Positions 11,649-23,586 of a DNA stretch of 64,000 bases are shown one piece after another (the first letter of the stretch is position 1; every line of letters begins with the position of its first letter). The translations under genes were made by a program, and so were the position numbers. Source of the DNA: Dacryopinax spathularia (lineage: Eukaryota; Basidiomycota; Dacrymycetes; Dacrymycetales; Dacrymycetaceae); assembly GCA_037974965.1 (NCBI GenBank), contig JBBPFI010000014.1, positions 248,001 to 312,000 of the forward strand, written 5' to 3'. The notes beneath the pieces were generated by a model that had not been told where the DNA came from, made no database searches, and worked only from the letters and a program-made list of their open reading frames with translations.

Positions 11649-12226
11649 CCCGTGCATCCCAAACGGGCCCATACCATCCCGCACTATCCTAATACTCCCT
11701 GAATGTTCATTATTTCTCCCAGATCAACCCCCGAGCTACCCCACACCAACCCAAATTCTCCCAAATCCTCCCACATTCTCCCATACTCCCCCACACAACT
11801 TTTCTCGTGCCACGGATTTTTTTAGCATTGCCACTGATTTTATCAGACCAATGTTGTGGGAATGTGTGGGAGGACATGGGGAATATTGGGCTGCTGTGGG
11901 AGAACTGTGGGATAGATTGGGAGGGTTTGGGAGGGTTTGGGAGGGTTTGGGAGGGGTTGGGAGGGGTTGGGAGGGTTTGGGAGGGTGTGGGATGTGTGGG
12001 GCCATGTGGGATACTTCAGGACATTCAAGGGAATCTGAGGAGCATTCGGGATAGCGAGTGGTGGAAAGCTTCCGATGCCTTATGCACGGTATTTTGTCCA
12101 GGGACGATCGGTCGGAAACGATCACCAGCCCTTGGACCCCTACGAGGAACGCAAGGTGACGTCATTCCTTTTTCATCATTCCTTCATCACCACTCCGTTG
12201 GTGCACATTCCAGGCAGTATCTATCC

Positions 12227-15200
12227 TCACTCAAGGCCTAAGAACTCTAGAAGCAAAAGTTGCATGATCCACTGGAGAAAACGGAAATACAACCCAACCA
12301 TGAAGAGCAAGGCACCCTCCGGGCGTCGAGGATATCCGATCTCGCCTTTATCCTCTCCTTCTTCCTCTCCTCCATCATCGCCCACATCGGCCTCCCCGGC
12401 CTCGTCTTGCCGATCCTCAGCCTCCCCCTTTCGTTCACCCCGGCATTGGCGGATGATGTCCTTCAATATCTTGACCGACTTCTGAAGATCGATTGATCGG
12501 GGCCAGGCGTCGAGTCGGGGTTGCTGGATTGCCAGGGTCTCCTCGGCTTGGCTCAGCGCTTCTTCGGTCCTTCCGAGAGCAAGCAGGCATTGTGCGATAC
12601 CTTGACCGAGAGCACCTTGAACATGTGTACTCCTGGGGTACCAGGGTGAAGTGTTCTTATCATTCAAGCATGTCATGATAGGCAATGCCGCTTCTGCGCA
12701 ACTCGTGCTGGTGTACTCAAGCACACTCTCCCCGGAGCAGGGAAAAAAGAGGGCCTCACCGGCGACTCTCAAATACTTTGCAGCATCGTCCTGCCACCCC
12801 CAAGAAACAAGAGGCAATGAGCGATTCAGGACACAGAGAGCTTCGTCCGCCCGCCCGGCCCTAGCCAAAGCTGCAACGTGTGCGTAGTGCAAATCCCTGT
12901 GACGTGCTCCACTGGCTTCGGATATCCATTTCTCGGACGCCTTCGATGTTAAAGAGATGACTGCTTCGTACCATCTCCCTTTCATGAGTATGTCGACTGC
13001 GCCACAGTAGCTGTAGAGCTCCAACCACCTCACAGTGTCACAATCGCGCGGGAGATCGTCCTGTTTCCACTGAAGGAACGGCGAGGGGCCGTGTGTTTCC
13101 AAGGTGTGGCATACATCCCATTGCTTCGCTTGTATGGCCCCAACGATCAGTAGGACATCGCGACCCCCCCGCTGAAGAGCTCGTTCAAAGACCAGCTCGG
13201 ATGATTGCCAGTACCCGTGTGCGGACAAGATCAGGCTGATGGGCCCCAGGTAGGGAGGCAACGCCTCATTAGCATCTGAACTGTACCCCTCCATGAGCAA
13301 GGATGAGATTTTGGAAACAGCGAGGTCAGCCTCCATGGTATATCCATGCGCACAAGCGCTCTCAAGTAGTCGAATAAGAGCGCGAAGAGATTGCTGCTCG
13401 CCAAACGGTCCAAACCCGCGATCTTTGTGCAGGGCCATCCAACCGTTCGCTGCACGCTGCCTCTTCGTATGATCACCGCGGCCATGGCGAGAGAGGACAT
13501 CCAGGCACCGTAGCTCGGGTAGACGTACGTTCTTCCATGTTCGTTGAGGTCCAAGATGGAACAGCTCCAGCGCTTCCTCAGCCGCAGCGATAGCTTCTAA
13601 TACCTCTTCTGATGCCTCTCCGGACTGCATGAGTGCTGTGCCCTGGTCGTATGACGCAAGCTTGGCGAAGCAGTAATAAGCACCATCGGAGAGACAATCG
13701 GCAAGCTCGGTAGTGTAGATCTCCGGATCTGAGGAGAGCAGGCCACGGTAGATGGAGAGGGCTTCTGTGAGGGTGACCTCGGCTTCCTTAAACATCCTTG
13801 CGTGGGAGAGATTCACCGCGTGCGTCTGCAGAGCTCTGGCACAAACGTTGTCAGCCGCCGAGCATCCAGCCTTGGTCATGTCTCTGATGAGCTGTTCGCA
13901 AGCGGTAGAAAGTTGGAGCTCGATACTGTTGCGATCCAGAAAGTTAGGTTCTTCAAGGAGTGGCATGCTGCTCTCCCGCAGCCATCTCGATAGTCTCGCG
14001 AGAAGTCGAACAGCCTGCGCATCCATGACGTCCAGATAGCTTCTGGATCCCTCATCGTTCCGCTCCTGAGCAGTTGTATCAGTCATTGTGGAGAGCGTAG
14101 ATAGAAGCTGTTACCCTGAGCCAGCTGAGCAGATCACAAATGGTAGAGGCGTCACCGGGCCAGTCGCCCGGCCCAAACATACAGAAATTAGTAGCCGCCC
14201 AGCGATGAAAGCCCTCCTTGGTTAATAGGAGAGGTACCTCGGGCCCCAGACCGAGCACAGAGCGCTCGTACTGTTGAACGATGTGGGTGATCCACCAGGC
14301 GCAGGCATATCGGAGAGCCTCCTGCAGCGCAATAGGTTGTCTTGAAAAATGACATGCATACCATGCGTCAATCGCTCTGGCTAGCGCCCTGCAGGCAGAC
14401 GGCATGCCCTCATCGTCGTCCTGCCGTGATGCCACCGGGTCCGGGTACTGGCTGGGGTTCACGCCAGCCAAATCTAGGATGCCAGTGTGGTCTCGGGACA
14501 GCTCCTCTGCAAGCAAGCGGAGGCAGCCTGATGCCAAGGCGCTGTGGCTACTGGACATAGTAATTCGGTATGGGGGGGCCGCTCGGTACCGCACGTAGTC
14601 CAAGAAGGAAGAATGAAGGACTTCGACGTATACGGGACCGTCACGAGGCCCACGCACGGATTCATCGCGACCTCCAGCGGTGTGGCCGGAGCCCCATGCA
14701 TCATCGCCTACGTCTGATACTGTGTCTGCATCATCGTCGGTCCACGCACTGTCGTCGTCATCAGAGCCAATCCCGGATGGCATGTAAGAACCAGTGGAGG
14801 AGCCGGATCCGCCTTCGAAGTCCCAAACCGCTGCATCAGTGCGCCGACTGCTGGTCTCGTCATTGTCGTCGTCGTCTTCCTCAACAGAATCACTATAAGA
14901 GGAGGCAGTTGTCTGAAGGACTTCGACGCATACGGTACGATCGAGAGGCCCATGCACCGATTCGTGGTGACCTGCAGAGGTGCGGGCGGAGCCCCGTGCA
15001 TCGCCTACGTCTAACACTGCGCCCGACTCGTCGTCGGCCCACACACTGTCCTCGTCAGCAGAGGCACTCCGGGATGACAAGCGAGAACCAGTAGAGGAGC
15101 CAGACCTGCTTTCGAAGTGAACCGGGGCATCAGTGCGCTGACTCCTGTTGTCGTCATCGTCGTCGCCGTCCTCCTCACCAGGATCACTATAAGAGGAGGG

Positions 15201-17181
15201 GGGGGTGGCAGAATACCTGTTCAACTGTCCAGACACACGGGCCACCCAAGGCAGCGGCGGCTGGTCCATTGGACGAAAACTGATGAGAGACCCGAGGCGA
15301 TCGAAAACGGCTTCTGGAGCCAGATCGGGCCGAGAACCGAGATGGCGCATTGCGGAAGTCGACAGACGAACTTGTAGGGCTCCAAGAAACGCGACGTATA
15401 GCCCGTATCCGGCCACAAAATCTTCATCGCCCCAAGGACACATGGAGAGAGCGGAGGCATACGCCTGATCCATCTGTTCCTCTGCCGAACCTCGTTCGGT
15501 GGTACTCAGCAGCATCTCTATCTGACGATCTGGGTTGATGCAGTCGATGAGGGAGGTGGTGACAACAGACGCCCACAGAAATAAATTCCCACTGCGGTTG
15601 CACAACATGTCCACCAACCGGTCGTCTTTGTAAAAGCAGGTGGGTGATAAGCGTTGTTTGAATGCTGGGTTAGCCAGTTGTTGCCGAACGAACACCTTCA
15701 TGTCCGCATCGTTCGCATCACTTTGGAGATCCAACGTGCTCTGCGTGACACAGCCCATAAAACCGGCGCTGGGCTGCGGGTTCCCGGAGAACGGTCGGGA
15801 GGTTACGATGATCCGCATCCAAGAAGGAAGCTTCGAGCTCCCTTCTGTGAGAAGCGCCAGAAGTCGGGCGCCTCCGTGTTCGCATTCATCCAGACCGTCG
15901 ATCACGACAACACAACGCGTGACACGGGCTACGCCGGGGTTGAGGGGCCGCAGAACGAGCTCATCGAATTGCCGCGCGTGTGAGGAAGACAGTACGCTGC
16001 GTTCGAAATGTAGAATGGATCCAACGCGAAGCGCGTAGGAATGATCCGCTCCAGCGAGATCATTAACCAGTGCTAGAACGAGTCCAGTCGCACGGGTCCG
16101 CTCCTCATGTCGGCGGTCGAAGAAGAACGAGCTGAGGAGGAGGCCTTCATTGCGCAAACGTTGGCAGATGGAGTGCGCAATTGCCGTCTTTCCACTGCCC
16201 AACGGTCCAGTCAGCCAGTAGATCTGGGCGCCAGGCTCCCTGTTCGGCTTCTGGACCCAGTCCATCATTTCGTCCAGCAGCCAGCCCCGGGTCCCAGGCA
16301 TGCAGACCTTCTCCGGATCCCAGGATGTCCCAGGGACAAGAGGCAAATTAAGCACCGCGGGAGGCAGCGGGCCTTGAATCGCTGATCTCCTTGTGAGAAT
16401 GATAACATGGTGATGTCGTAAGTGGTGGAACGTACCGCGCATCTGCTCCACGTCTGTCTGCGTCTGCATGATAGCTGTCGACATACGGGCAATATCGACG
16501 GCCGTACGGCCGTTCATTCTGAACTGGCACACCCGTCAAGGACAGTTCCGTTCCACCAGAGAGTTGGGCTTACCGTGAACAGCTCCAGTTGTTGATCAAA
16601 CTTGGCCTTCATGCGTTCAATCTCCTCCCCCTCAGCCGAGCGTAAAGAGATCATCGAGCTCAGGCTGCCTTCCGCCTCGACGTGTTTCTTGATTTCATCC
16701 AGCATTTCTTTCAGCGTCCTGTGACACTGTGTATCAGCAAAGGCGCGGTTCAGACCCGAGCGACGTACTCGGATAACGTTTCCAGCGGTTCGCGAACATC
16801 CTCGGTCGTGATGCCCGGCCTAGCAACGAGACCGACGATGACGTCCACATGCTCCTTCACATAAGCGCTGAACTCTGTCCATTCTTGGCTGGCCGCACGG
16901 ATCGTCTATGAACAGAGGGTATCAGCAAGCAGATCCAGGCGGGTAGCTACACCATAACACACCTGGGAAATGCCAGCAATCTCCGTCGCCGTATCCGCAA
17001 TCCTCGCTTTCACCCCATCAGTGATTGTTGTCACGGTGTCGTCGATCTTCTTCGACATTTTGCGAGCCCCAGAAAAGGCCGACATCGTCGTACTTCGGAC
17101 TGTGCCGGCGATGGACCGCGCGCCAATCGTGTTCTGGCGCTGCAGCGGCGCGGCAGGCTCGTGCTCTTCAGTGGAAGACAT
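12227..17181 (-). CDS. NLR-2: NACHT-TPR STAND protein with duplicated linker, 1564 aa
   Basis: Model: complement(join(12227..14065,14115..16381,16436..16523,16574..16718,16769..16905,16963..17181)). It is the closest relative of NLR-1: exons 1-4 have identical lengths (219, 137, 145, 88 nt) and introns match one for one. Walker A GPLGSGKT is at 255-262 and Walker B VVVIDGLDE ends near 362. The intron 14066-14114 (49 nt, donor GTAACA, branch CTGAT, acceptor CAG) joins NACHT to the TPR exon in phase 0. The Asp/Ser-rich linker contains a tandem duplication of about 98 codons that NLR-1 lacks. The TPR part is 612 residues and ends in the same hydrophobic helix. The first exon has the RQNTIGARSI motif. 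Role inferred as intracellular sensor or cell-death switch. Confidence 0.88.
14612..15205 (-). repeat. Tandem duplication inside the NLR-2 linker
   Basis: Two units of about 294 bp lie head to tail. Each encodes SSYSD, an acidic run, a Ser/Gly-rich stretch, a D(S)(V/A)WAD-like block and VYVEVL/VCVEVL. The spacing between the two SSYSD codons is 294 nt, a multiple of three, so the frame is kept. NLR-1 has one unit at this place. Confidence 0.8.
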
Positions 17182-19094
17182 CTTTCCTTTCGGGCCCGAG
17201 TTGTAGGCAAGGTCAGGCTAGAGGTTGTAGTACAGGTCGAGGTTCGAAGTCAAGAGGGGGGAGTTGCAGGCAATAGACGCCTTGAGCATATAACACCCAG
17301 TGCAGCACCCGCTCGGGAAAGGACCAGATGAGGAAGCGATACGACCTTGATTGAGATTCCGCCAATGTCGGAAGATTCGCGAATCGTCTGCATACCGGGA
17401 CTGTGCAGCGTCTATTGTTGAGATAGGGAAGCTCTGAGTTTGGGAAGTCGGGCAAGCAAGCAGGGGAATCAAAAGATTCGCGAATTGTCTGGATACCGGG
17501 AGTGTGCGGCGTCTATTGTTGGGACGGGAATTTGGAAGGTCGGGCAGCGAGGAAGGGAATCGCTCGCGGATTTGCCCTTCTCACTTTCCGGACATAGGGC
17601 ATACCCGGTACCGCCCAGACTGACAACGCACAAATCATTGCCTTACGTGCAGTTCTTGTCCGATGAAAGGGGCGCATAAGGAGCATTGCCAGAGCCCGGC
17701 AGTGTGCAGCGTCTAACGCTCGCCCTGGGCAAGTATGAGTACGGTCCTCGTGCAACGATGGACTGGAAGTACGCACCGCCCGGCATTCCCGCTTCCTCGC
17801 GACGCTCCGTATACCGGCCCCGTACTCCTCCGGCCTTACATTCTCTGGCCCTCGAGGCTTGAGTCGCCGTCTCCTTCAGGTTCTAGCGTTCCTGTTGCCC
17901 AGTCGGCCTAGGTGCCTGCCTGGCAGCTGCCACCTCCCCAATGAGCTTGCGAATGCAGAAGAGTGACATTTTGGTATAGTTTCGGCTAGGTACCGTCCTT
18001 GCTCGGATCATGGGGTGTTCCCCTCATTGGTGGCCATTCTGTTGCATACGAGCAGCAAGCGAAAAGTATTGATAGGGCCCGCTTGTGCAGGAACCCTACC
18101 CTGACACCGCTTCTGGTAGCTTTCACTGCGAATCTGCATTATATAAAAGTAGTGGAGGTTACCAGTGAAAGTCGTGGTCAAGAGAGCATGGAACTAGTAT
18201 TTGGTTTGATATCTGTGATTTTGGATGCAAAGTGCTATGAATAAGGCATGGGTCACCAGTCCATTTGTTGATAGTCCATTTGTTGATGGTCCGCGCGCTG
18301 TCCTATTGGATTCCCCATGATGTTTCCGTTGGCGGGTTGGACTGTAGTGAGACCATCGTGCCAGAGCGAGAGGGATAGACTATCAACGCGTGCTCTTGGT
18401 CAAGCAGGACAACCGACTCGGACGAGACAGCAGCCTCTGAGGCATCGTTAACTCTTGACGCATACGCTGAAACCTTCTCATATCGCATCACGTAACGCCG
18501 CGCTCAAGTGAGGATAGCTCACATTCCATACACTGCATGTACCCGGGTTCTCAACCAGCCCAACAGGCTAAATGTCAAACTCTTGCCCGCGCACTCAAGC
18601 TTGCAGACGCTGGCGCTCGAGCCTGTTCGCGCTCGTCCTCTGAAAGAGCTGAAAAGACATGCCGGGTTGTTCAGCCGAGCCGACCGGCTCGGCATAATTC
18701 AGGGCTTTGCTCTTCTTTGAGGTTCACGCGTTGGATGGGCTTGGCGACCAAGCTCGAGCGTGTCGAGGAGGGAGGAAGAAGAGCAACGACGCGAATGAGT
18801 TCGCTGTCGCTGCCCTCACCCCCTTCGCTTCCCTCTCCCTTCACTTTTCTAGTTACCAGCAGACTCGACTGCTTGAGTTACGGCAGGTGCTAGGGTGTCC
18901 AGAAGAGGCGACAGTAGTGGTTCCCCGTACAGTAACCTCCGATCTTATCGCGATTGAGGACGATCATATCCGCGTGGAGATCATCTCCCACTTCCAGCTC
19001 GTCCCTTACCTTCCTCATCACCTTCCCCGCTCCCCCACTTACACTCTGCTTTCGTTCTCTTTCTCTTTCTCCCCTCCTCCAATTCGTCGGCAGG
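17182..19094. other. Intergenic region between NLR-2 and the GH47 gene
   Basis: 17182-17900 is the duplicated NLR upstream region. Within it a block of about 90 bp (ATTCGCGAAT... CATACCGGGA... GTGCGGCGTCTATTGTTG) occurs twice in tandem at about 17390-17560. A TATA-like block equal to that of NLR-1 lies at 17286-17302. At 18253-18290 the phrase GTCCATTTGTTGAT occurs twice. No gene is recognised from 17900 to 19094; the last part is presumably the GH47 promoter. Confidence 0.5.
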
Positions 19095-21096
19095 ATGCGA
19101 TTCCCCCTCGTCCCCGTCCTCCTCACCTTCTTGGCTGCTCTCCTTCAACCCACGGCTGCCCGACGCGTCCAGTACCCAAACCTGCGACACACACCGCTCA
19201 TGCGCGCGCGAGCAGAAGAAGTCAAGCAGACGTTCGTAGAAGCTTTCGAGGACTATCGCCGCTATGCTTGGGGACACGATGAGGTCGCGCCGATAACGCG
19301 GAACTGGACAGACACGCGCAACGGGTGGGGGGCGACGATCGTCGATAGTCTGTCTACTATGCTGGTGCGTCTTCCTATTCTCATCTCCCTACATCCGCAA
19401 GCTGACTTGGCCGCAGGTAATGGGTTTAGACGACCTCTTCGAATCCACCCTGCCGTACCTTGCCTCAATCGACTTCACCCGCCCCAGGGTGTACGGTGCC
19501 GTCTCCGTCTTCGAGACGATCATCCGCTACGTCGGCGGGCTCGTATCCGCCTACGAGCTCTCCGGACAAAAGCATCCCATGTTAATAGACCAAGCGACCA
19601 CCCTTTCCCACAAGCTCGCCTACGCGTGGACCGAAGGCCGATCAGGGAACAACTCGCACGAGCACATGAACATGCCCTACACCTGGCTAGACTTCACGAC
19701 CAACAAGCCTGCCGTTGGCGTCGTCGGGCTCGCTACGGCTGGCACGAACATCCTGGAATTCTACAAGCTGAGCAAGTACTCGGGGAACACAACGTTCTTC
19801 AATCTTGCGAAGAGGGCGATGGGCGCTGTATTGGGTACGACGCAGTTCGCGCCGGGGCTGTATGGCGAGAGCTATAACCCTCAGATGGACGTGGTGGTGT
19901 CGGACAAAGTGAGCTTTGGGGCAAACAGTGATTCTTTCTATGAGGTGCGTCCCCTCCGCCTGCTCCCTTTTCCCGCACTGACGAGCAGTGAAGTACTTGG
20001 TCAAGGTGAGCCATCGAGCGGCACTGGGGAAATGGAGACTGATGATACGGGTAGTACGCGCACATGACGGGCAACGCCGATCCACTATATATGGATACCT
20101 GGCTCGCAGGGGTAGACAGCGCGCTGCACAAGATGCTGTTCAAGAGCACCGTCGGTGACTGGGAATGGCTCAGCGACTGGAGTAACCGAACTGGGCACTC
20201 TTGTGCGTCCCCCTTCCACTCTCTTCCTGCGCATACCCTGACACACGCGCAGACGTCTTCTCCCACCTTGCGTGCTATCTGCCAGGCAACTGGCTCCTCG
20301 GCGCCCGCCTAGCACACAACAGCACCATCTACTCCCACGCCCTGGCCATCGCCGAATCCTGCGCGCACACGTACTCGTCATCCCCGCTGGGCATAGGGCC
20401 CGAAAGCTGGCACTACGTCCCTCAGAACGTCGAGTCCACCCTAGTCGCCCACCCGTACGAAGGCTCCCGCCTCGGACAGATGTACGCCGAGCGCGGCTGG
20501 TGGACCCAGGACTCGAGGTATATCCTGCGCCCGGAGGTAGTGGAAAGCATGTTCTATGCTTGGAGGATCACGGGTGATGAGGTATGGCTCGAGAGGGTTT
20601 GGGCGGCGTTTAAGGCTGTGAAGGAGCATTGTAAGGCTCCGGCGAGCTATGCGAGCTTGGTTACGACGGAGACGGAACGTGCGTCCTTCTGCTCTTGCTG
20701 CTCTGTACCGGTACTGATGGGAACTGCAGATCCGGTGCGGAAAGACGAGTCAGAGGTGCGCACACTCCCCGAATCCCCTGCGCTGGGAATTGGTACTAAC
20801 TTTGTTGGCAGTCATTCTTCTACGCCGAACTAATGAAATACTTCTACCTGACCTTCGCCGACCCCTCCGTCGTCCACCTCGACCGATACACAATAACGAC
20901 CGAAGCCCACCCACTCCTGCTCGAAACTGAGGACTTCAACTACGGCCCCGAGCCGCAGTTCGTCATTACGGCTGATGGACGGCCACCAGCCGGGCATGGC
21001 GGGTGTGGAGGGGAGGGCGGGACGGGGATGGGACAGCTGATGATGCTGATGGACTTTTACGTGCCGGCGCTGGAGAGGTGTGCGGCTGTTCAGTAG
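19095..21096 (+). CDS. Class I alpha-1,2-mannosidase, GH47, 564 aa
   Basis: Model: join(19095..19364,19417..19944,19994..20005,20055..20202,20253..20678,20730..20755,20812..21096). The enzyme trims alpha-1,2-linked mannose from N-glycans in the secretory pathway. Residues 1-22 form a signal peptide or short anchor. GH47 signatures are visible: DSLSTMLVMGLDDLFE, SVFETIIRYVGGL, FGANSDSFYEYLVKY, YILRPEVVESMFYAWR and the C-terminal TTEAHP with the Ca2+-coordinating Thr. Length is near the family norm. Exon 3 is a 12-nt micro-exon (YLVK) forced by the frame: skipping it, or using the upstream CAG acceptor, breaks the SFYEYLVKY motif. Exon 6 is only 26 nt. Whether it acts in ER (ERAD, EDEM/Htm1-like) or Golgi is not settled by sequence. 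Confidence 0.92.
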
Positions 21097-21504
21097 CGCG
21101 CGGCGCCTTAGGCAGCTGGTGGGAGGGCGGAACTGGAGGACGGAGGCATATCATCAAGCATTTGTACACTCATACCGCACTTGAATATACCGGACTTGAG
21201 AGGAGGATGTGACCTTCCATAAGGGACATAGGAGGGATGAGCGTTTCGCATGCATGCCGCCGAGCAAGTCGCCGACCGAGGACGGGCCGAGGTGCTTCCG
21301 TTCTACCGCATGAGGAAGGGGCAAAGATAGACCGGGCATGGGACGACCCATATTCCTGTCGTGTGCCAGCCATTCATCTAGATGAGTCGTCGTTCATGCG
21401 CTGGCGACCTACTCGAGAAACTGTGATCTAAATATGAGATGATATTGCCAAGGGGTGATAATTACGGTTTACAGGTTGCGGACGTTCTATCCACTCCTTG
21501 ATCT

Positions 21505-23442
21505 CTACGCACCATTCGTCAACGGCTTCACCCCCTTATTCACATAAATCCGCGCTTCATACGGCCTCAGCACGTGTTTCTCCGCATTCGGCAGGTTGCT
21601 GATCAACAGTTCCGGTTGGCCCTTAAACGCCGAAGGGACGACGAACGGCTGGTCCTCTTTCGTAAAGTTCAGCAAAACGAGCGCGTTCTCGTCCCCCTTT
21701 CGCTTGATGTACGTCACGGTGGACTCGTTGTCCGGTTCGTGGAGCTCAAACCGGCCGTAGATGAACAGCTGCTTGTAGGCGTGTCGGAGCTTCAGAAGCT
21801 GGCGGTAGAACGCCAGCACCGAGTGGTTGTCCTTCTCCTCAGCGGCGGCGTTGATCTCCTTGTACGAGTCGTTCACGCGCATCCAGGTCTCTTTGGCCGT
21901 CGAGAACCCTCCGTGGGTCGAGTCGTCCCACTGCATCGGCGTGCGGGAATGGTCCCGAGCTGTCATTTGCGCACCGAATATCCCGCACTCGAGCATCTTT
22001 TGGTCATCCTTCGCGAGCCGCCGGAGCTCGCGCATATAGTCGATCGTGTTCAGGTCCTTGTACTCCGTGTCGATGTCCCAGTCTTTGGGGATATTGACCA
22101 TCCCGAGCTCTTCGCCCTGGTAGATGATCGGCGTTCCCGATAGGGTAAGCAAGTAAGTAGCGAGCATCTTCGCGCCCGCCACGCGGTACTTGGGCTCGTC
22201 GCTCGCGTACCTGCTCACCGAGCGGGCCTGGTCGTGGTTCTCCAGGTAGGTGGTGCACCACGCGTCATGCTCGGGGATAGCGAGTTTCTGCGCGTCCTCG
22301 GTGATGGACTTGAATAGCGGCAGCTTCCATTCTCTGTACCACAGCCTCAGCTCGCCACCACCATGGTCCATGCTCGCCAGGTCGAACTGGATGACCATGT
22401 CCAGTTCCTTCTCGTGTCGCCTCACAAAGGGCAGGACATCGTTAATATCAGGCGTGTTGGGACATTCGCCAATCGACACCACATCATACCGCGAAAAACA
22501 CTCGCGGTGCATCTCCTTCAGGAACTCGTGCAGCCGGGGGCCGTTGCTGTAGTACTTGTCTGCGGGCTGCCAGGGCGTGCTGGGGTCAACGACGTCCGCG
22601 TCGGGGAAATCGAGGTACTTGGAGTACATGTTCACCGTGTCGATCCGGAAGCCGTCGACGCCCTTGTCGAGCCAGTAGTTCACCGCCGTCGCGTACACCG
22701 CTTTCCGCACCTCGGGGTTCTCCCAGTTCAGGTCCGGCTGCTGAGGGGCAAAGTAGTGCAGGTAGTACTGTCTCTCTCAGTCAGCCTCATCGTCGAAGTA
22801 GCAAGGAAGTCAGGCGCACCTCCTGCGTATGCTCATCCCACTCCCACACACTGCCCCCAAAGTTGCTCCTCCAGTTATTTGGCGGCACCCGTTTCCCGTC
22901 AACCACTTTCCCAGGTCGCCAGATATACCAGTCCCGCTTCGGGCTGGACTTGCTCGACTTGCTCTCCTGGAACCAGGCGTGCTCGTGCGAGGTATGGTTG
23001 ACGACTAGGTCGAAGATGATCTTCATCCCCCGAGCGTGGGTGCCTTCGATGAGAGCGTCGATGTCGGCTTTGGTACCGTACGGCGCGTGCACGTCCTGGT
23101 AGTCGGAGATATCGTATCCCATATCATATTGCGGGCTGTCGGAGCACATCATACAACCAATCAGCATACGGGCTACCAGGTAGAGGAGGAAGGAGGACGC
23201 ACCTCTTGTAGAAGGGACAGATCCAGATGACGTTCACGCCCAGGTCGCGGATATAGTCCAGCTTGGAGATGATACCCGGTATGTCACCCAGTCCATCGCC
23301 GTTCGAGTCCTTGAAGCTAGCCGGGTAAATCTGCGCATATACGCACCGTCCATCAGCCTAACCCATCCCAGGATGTTTCAATACCACGCACCTGATAGAT
23401 AGCCGCCTCTTTCCACCACTTGGAAACGCTCTCGTCGGCCAT
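21505..23442 (-). CDS. Alpha-glucosidase / oligo-1,6-glucosidase (maltase), GH13, 585 aa
   Basis: Model: complement(join(21505..22767,22820..23135,23203..23330,23392..23442)). It hydrolyses terminal alpha-glucosyl bonds of maltose or isomaltose. Conserved regions: [19 protein letters not shown] near the N-terminus, [16 protein letters not shown] with nucleophile Asp208, SIGE with acid/base Glu266, and YLENHD with Asp344. There is no signal peptide and the length equals yeast maltases/isomaltases, so the protein is probably cytosolic and works on imported disaccharide. The short first exon (17 codons) is supported by a TATA box about 115 nt upstream and by the family start ([15 protein letters not shown]). 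Choosing between maltase and isomaltase specificity would need the residue after the nucleophile motif (Val here, in RIDTVN); Val at that position is typical of isomaltases. Confidence 0.93.
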
Positions 23443-23553
23443 TACCGTCTATTTGTCTATCTCTAAGCAGAGCAGAACGAGAAGGAGAGCGAGAGGAAGA
23501 TGAAGGGCGAAGGATGAGGAAGGGGGGAGTGACCGGAACGGAGTGATGTCCGC

Positions 23554-23559
23554 TTTATA
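23554..23559 (-). promoter_or_regulatory. TATA box of the GH13 gene
   Basis: TATAAA on the minus strand, 112-117 nt before the start codon at 23442. Confidence 0.6.
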
Positions 23560-23586
23560 GACGCCATTGGATTCCAATGCGGGTGT

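Larger units (their letters stand above)
9548..12109. mobile_element. Outer inverted-repeat element carrying a nested MULE
   Basis: Compared with the first kinase-NLR interval, sequence between 9557 and 12100 is an insertion. It is flanked by a near-perfect 9-bp duplication (GCGACGATC at 9548-9556, GGGACGATC at 12101-12109). Its left arm has CCCACA/CCCAAAT-type repeats (9620-9680 and 11720-11800); its right arm has the complementary GGGAGGGTTTGG-type repeats (11850-12010), so the outer element can fold back on itself. The termini share TGGA(A)CAAAAT about 15 bp from the left end. Removing the nested MULE leaves about 590 bp with no coding sequence, so it is non-autonomous. Confidence 0.6.

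Noticed and set aside
11736-12240. Overlapping Pro/Ser- and Gly/Trp-rich ORFs on both strands
   Set aside because: They are translations of the CCCAAACCC/GGGTTTGGG repeats of the outer transposable element.
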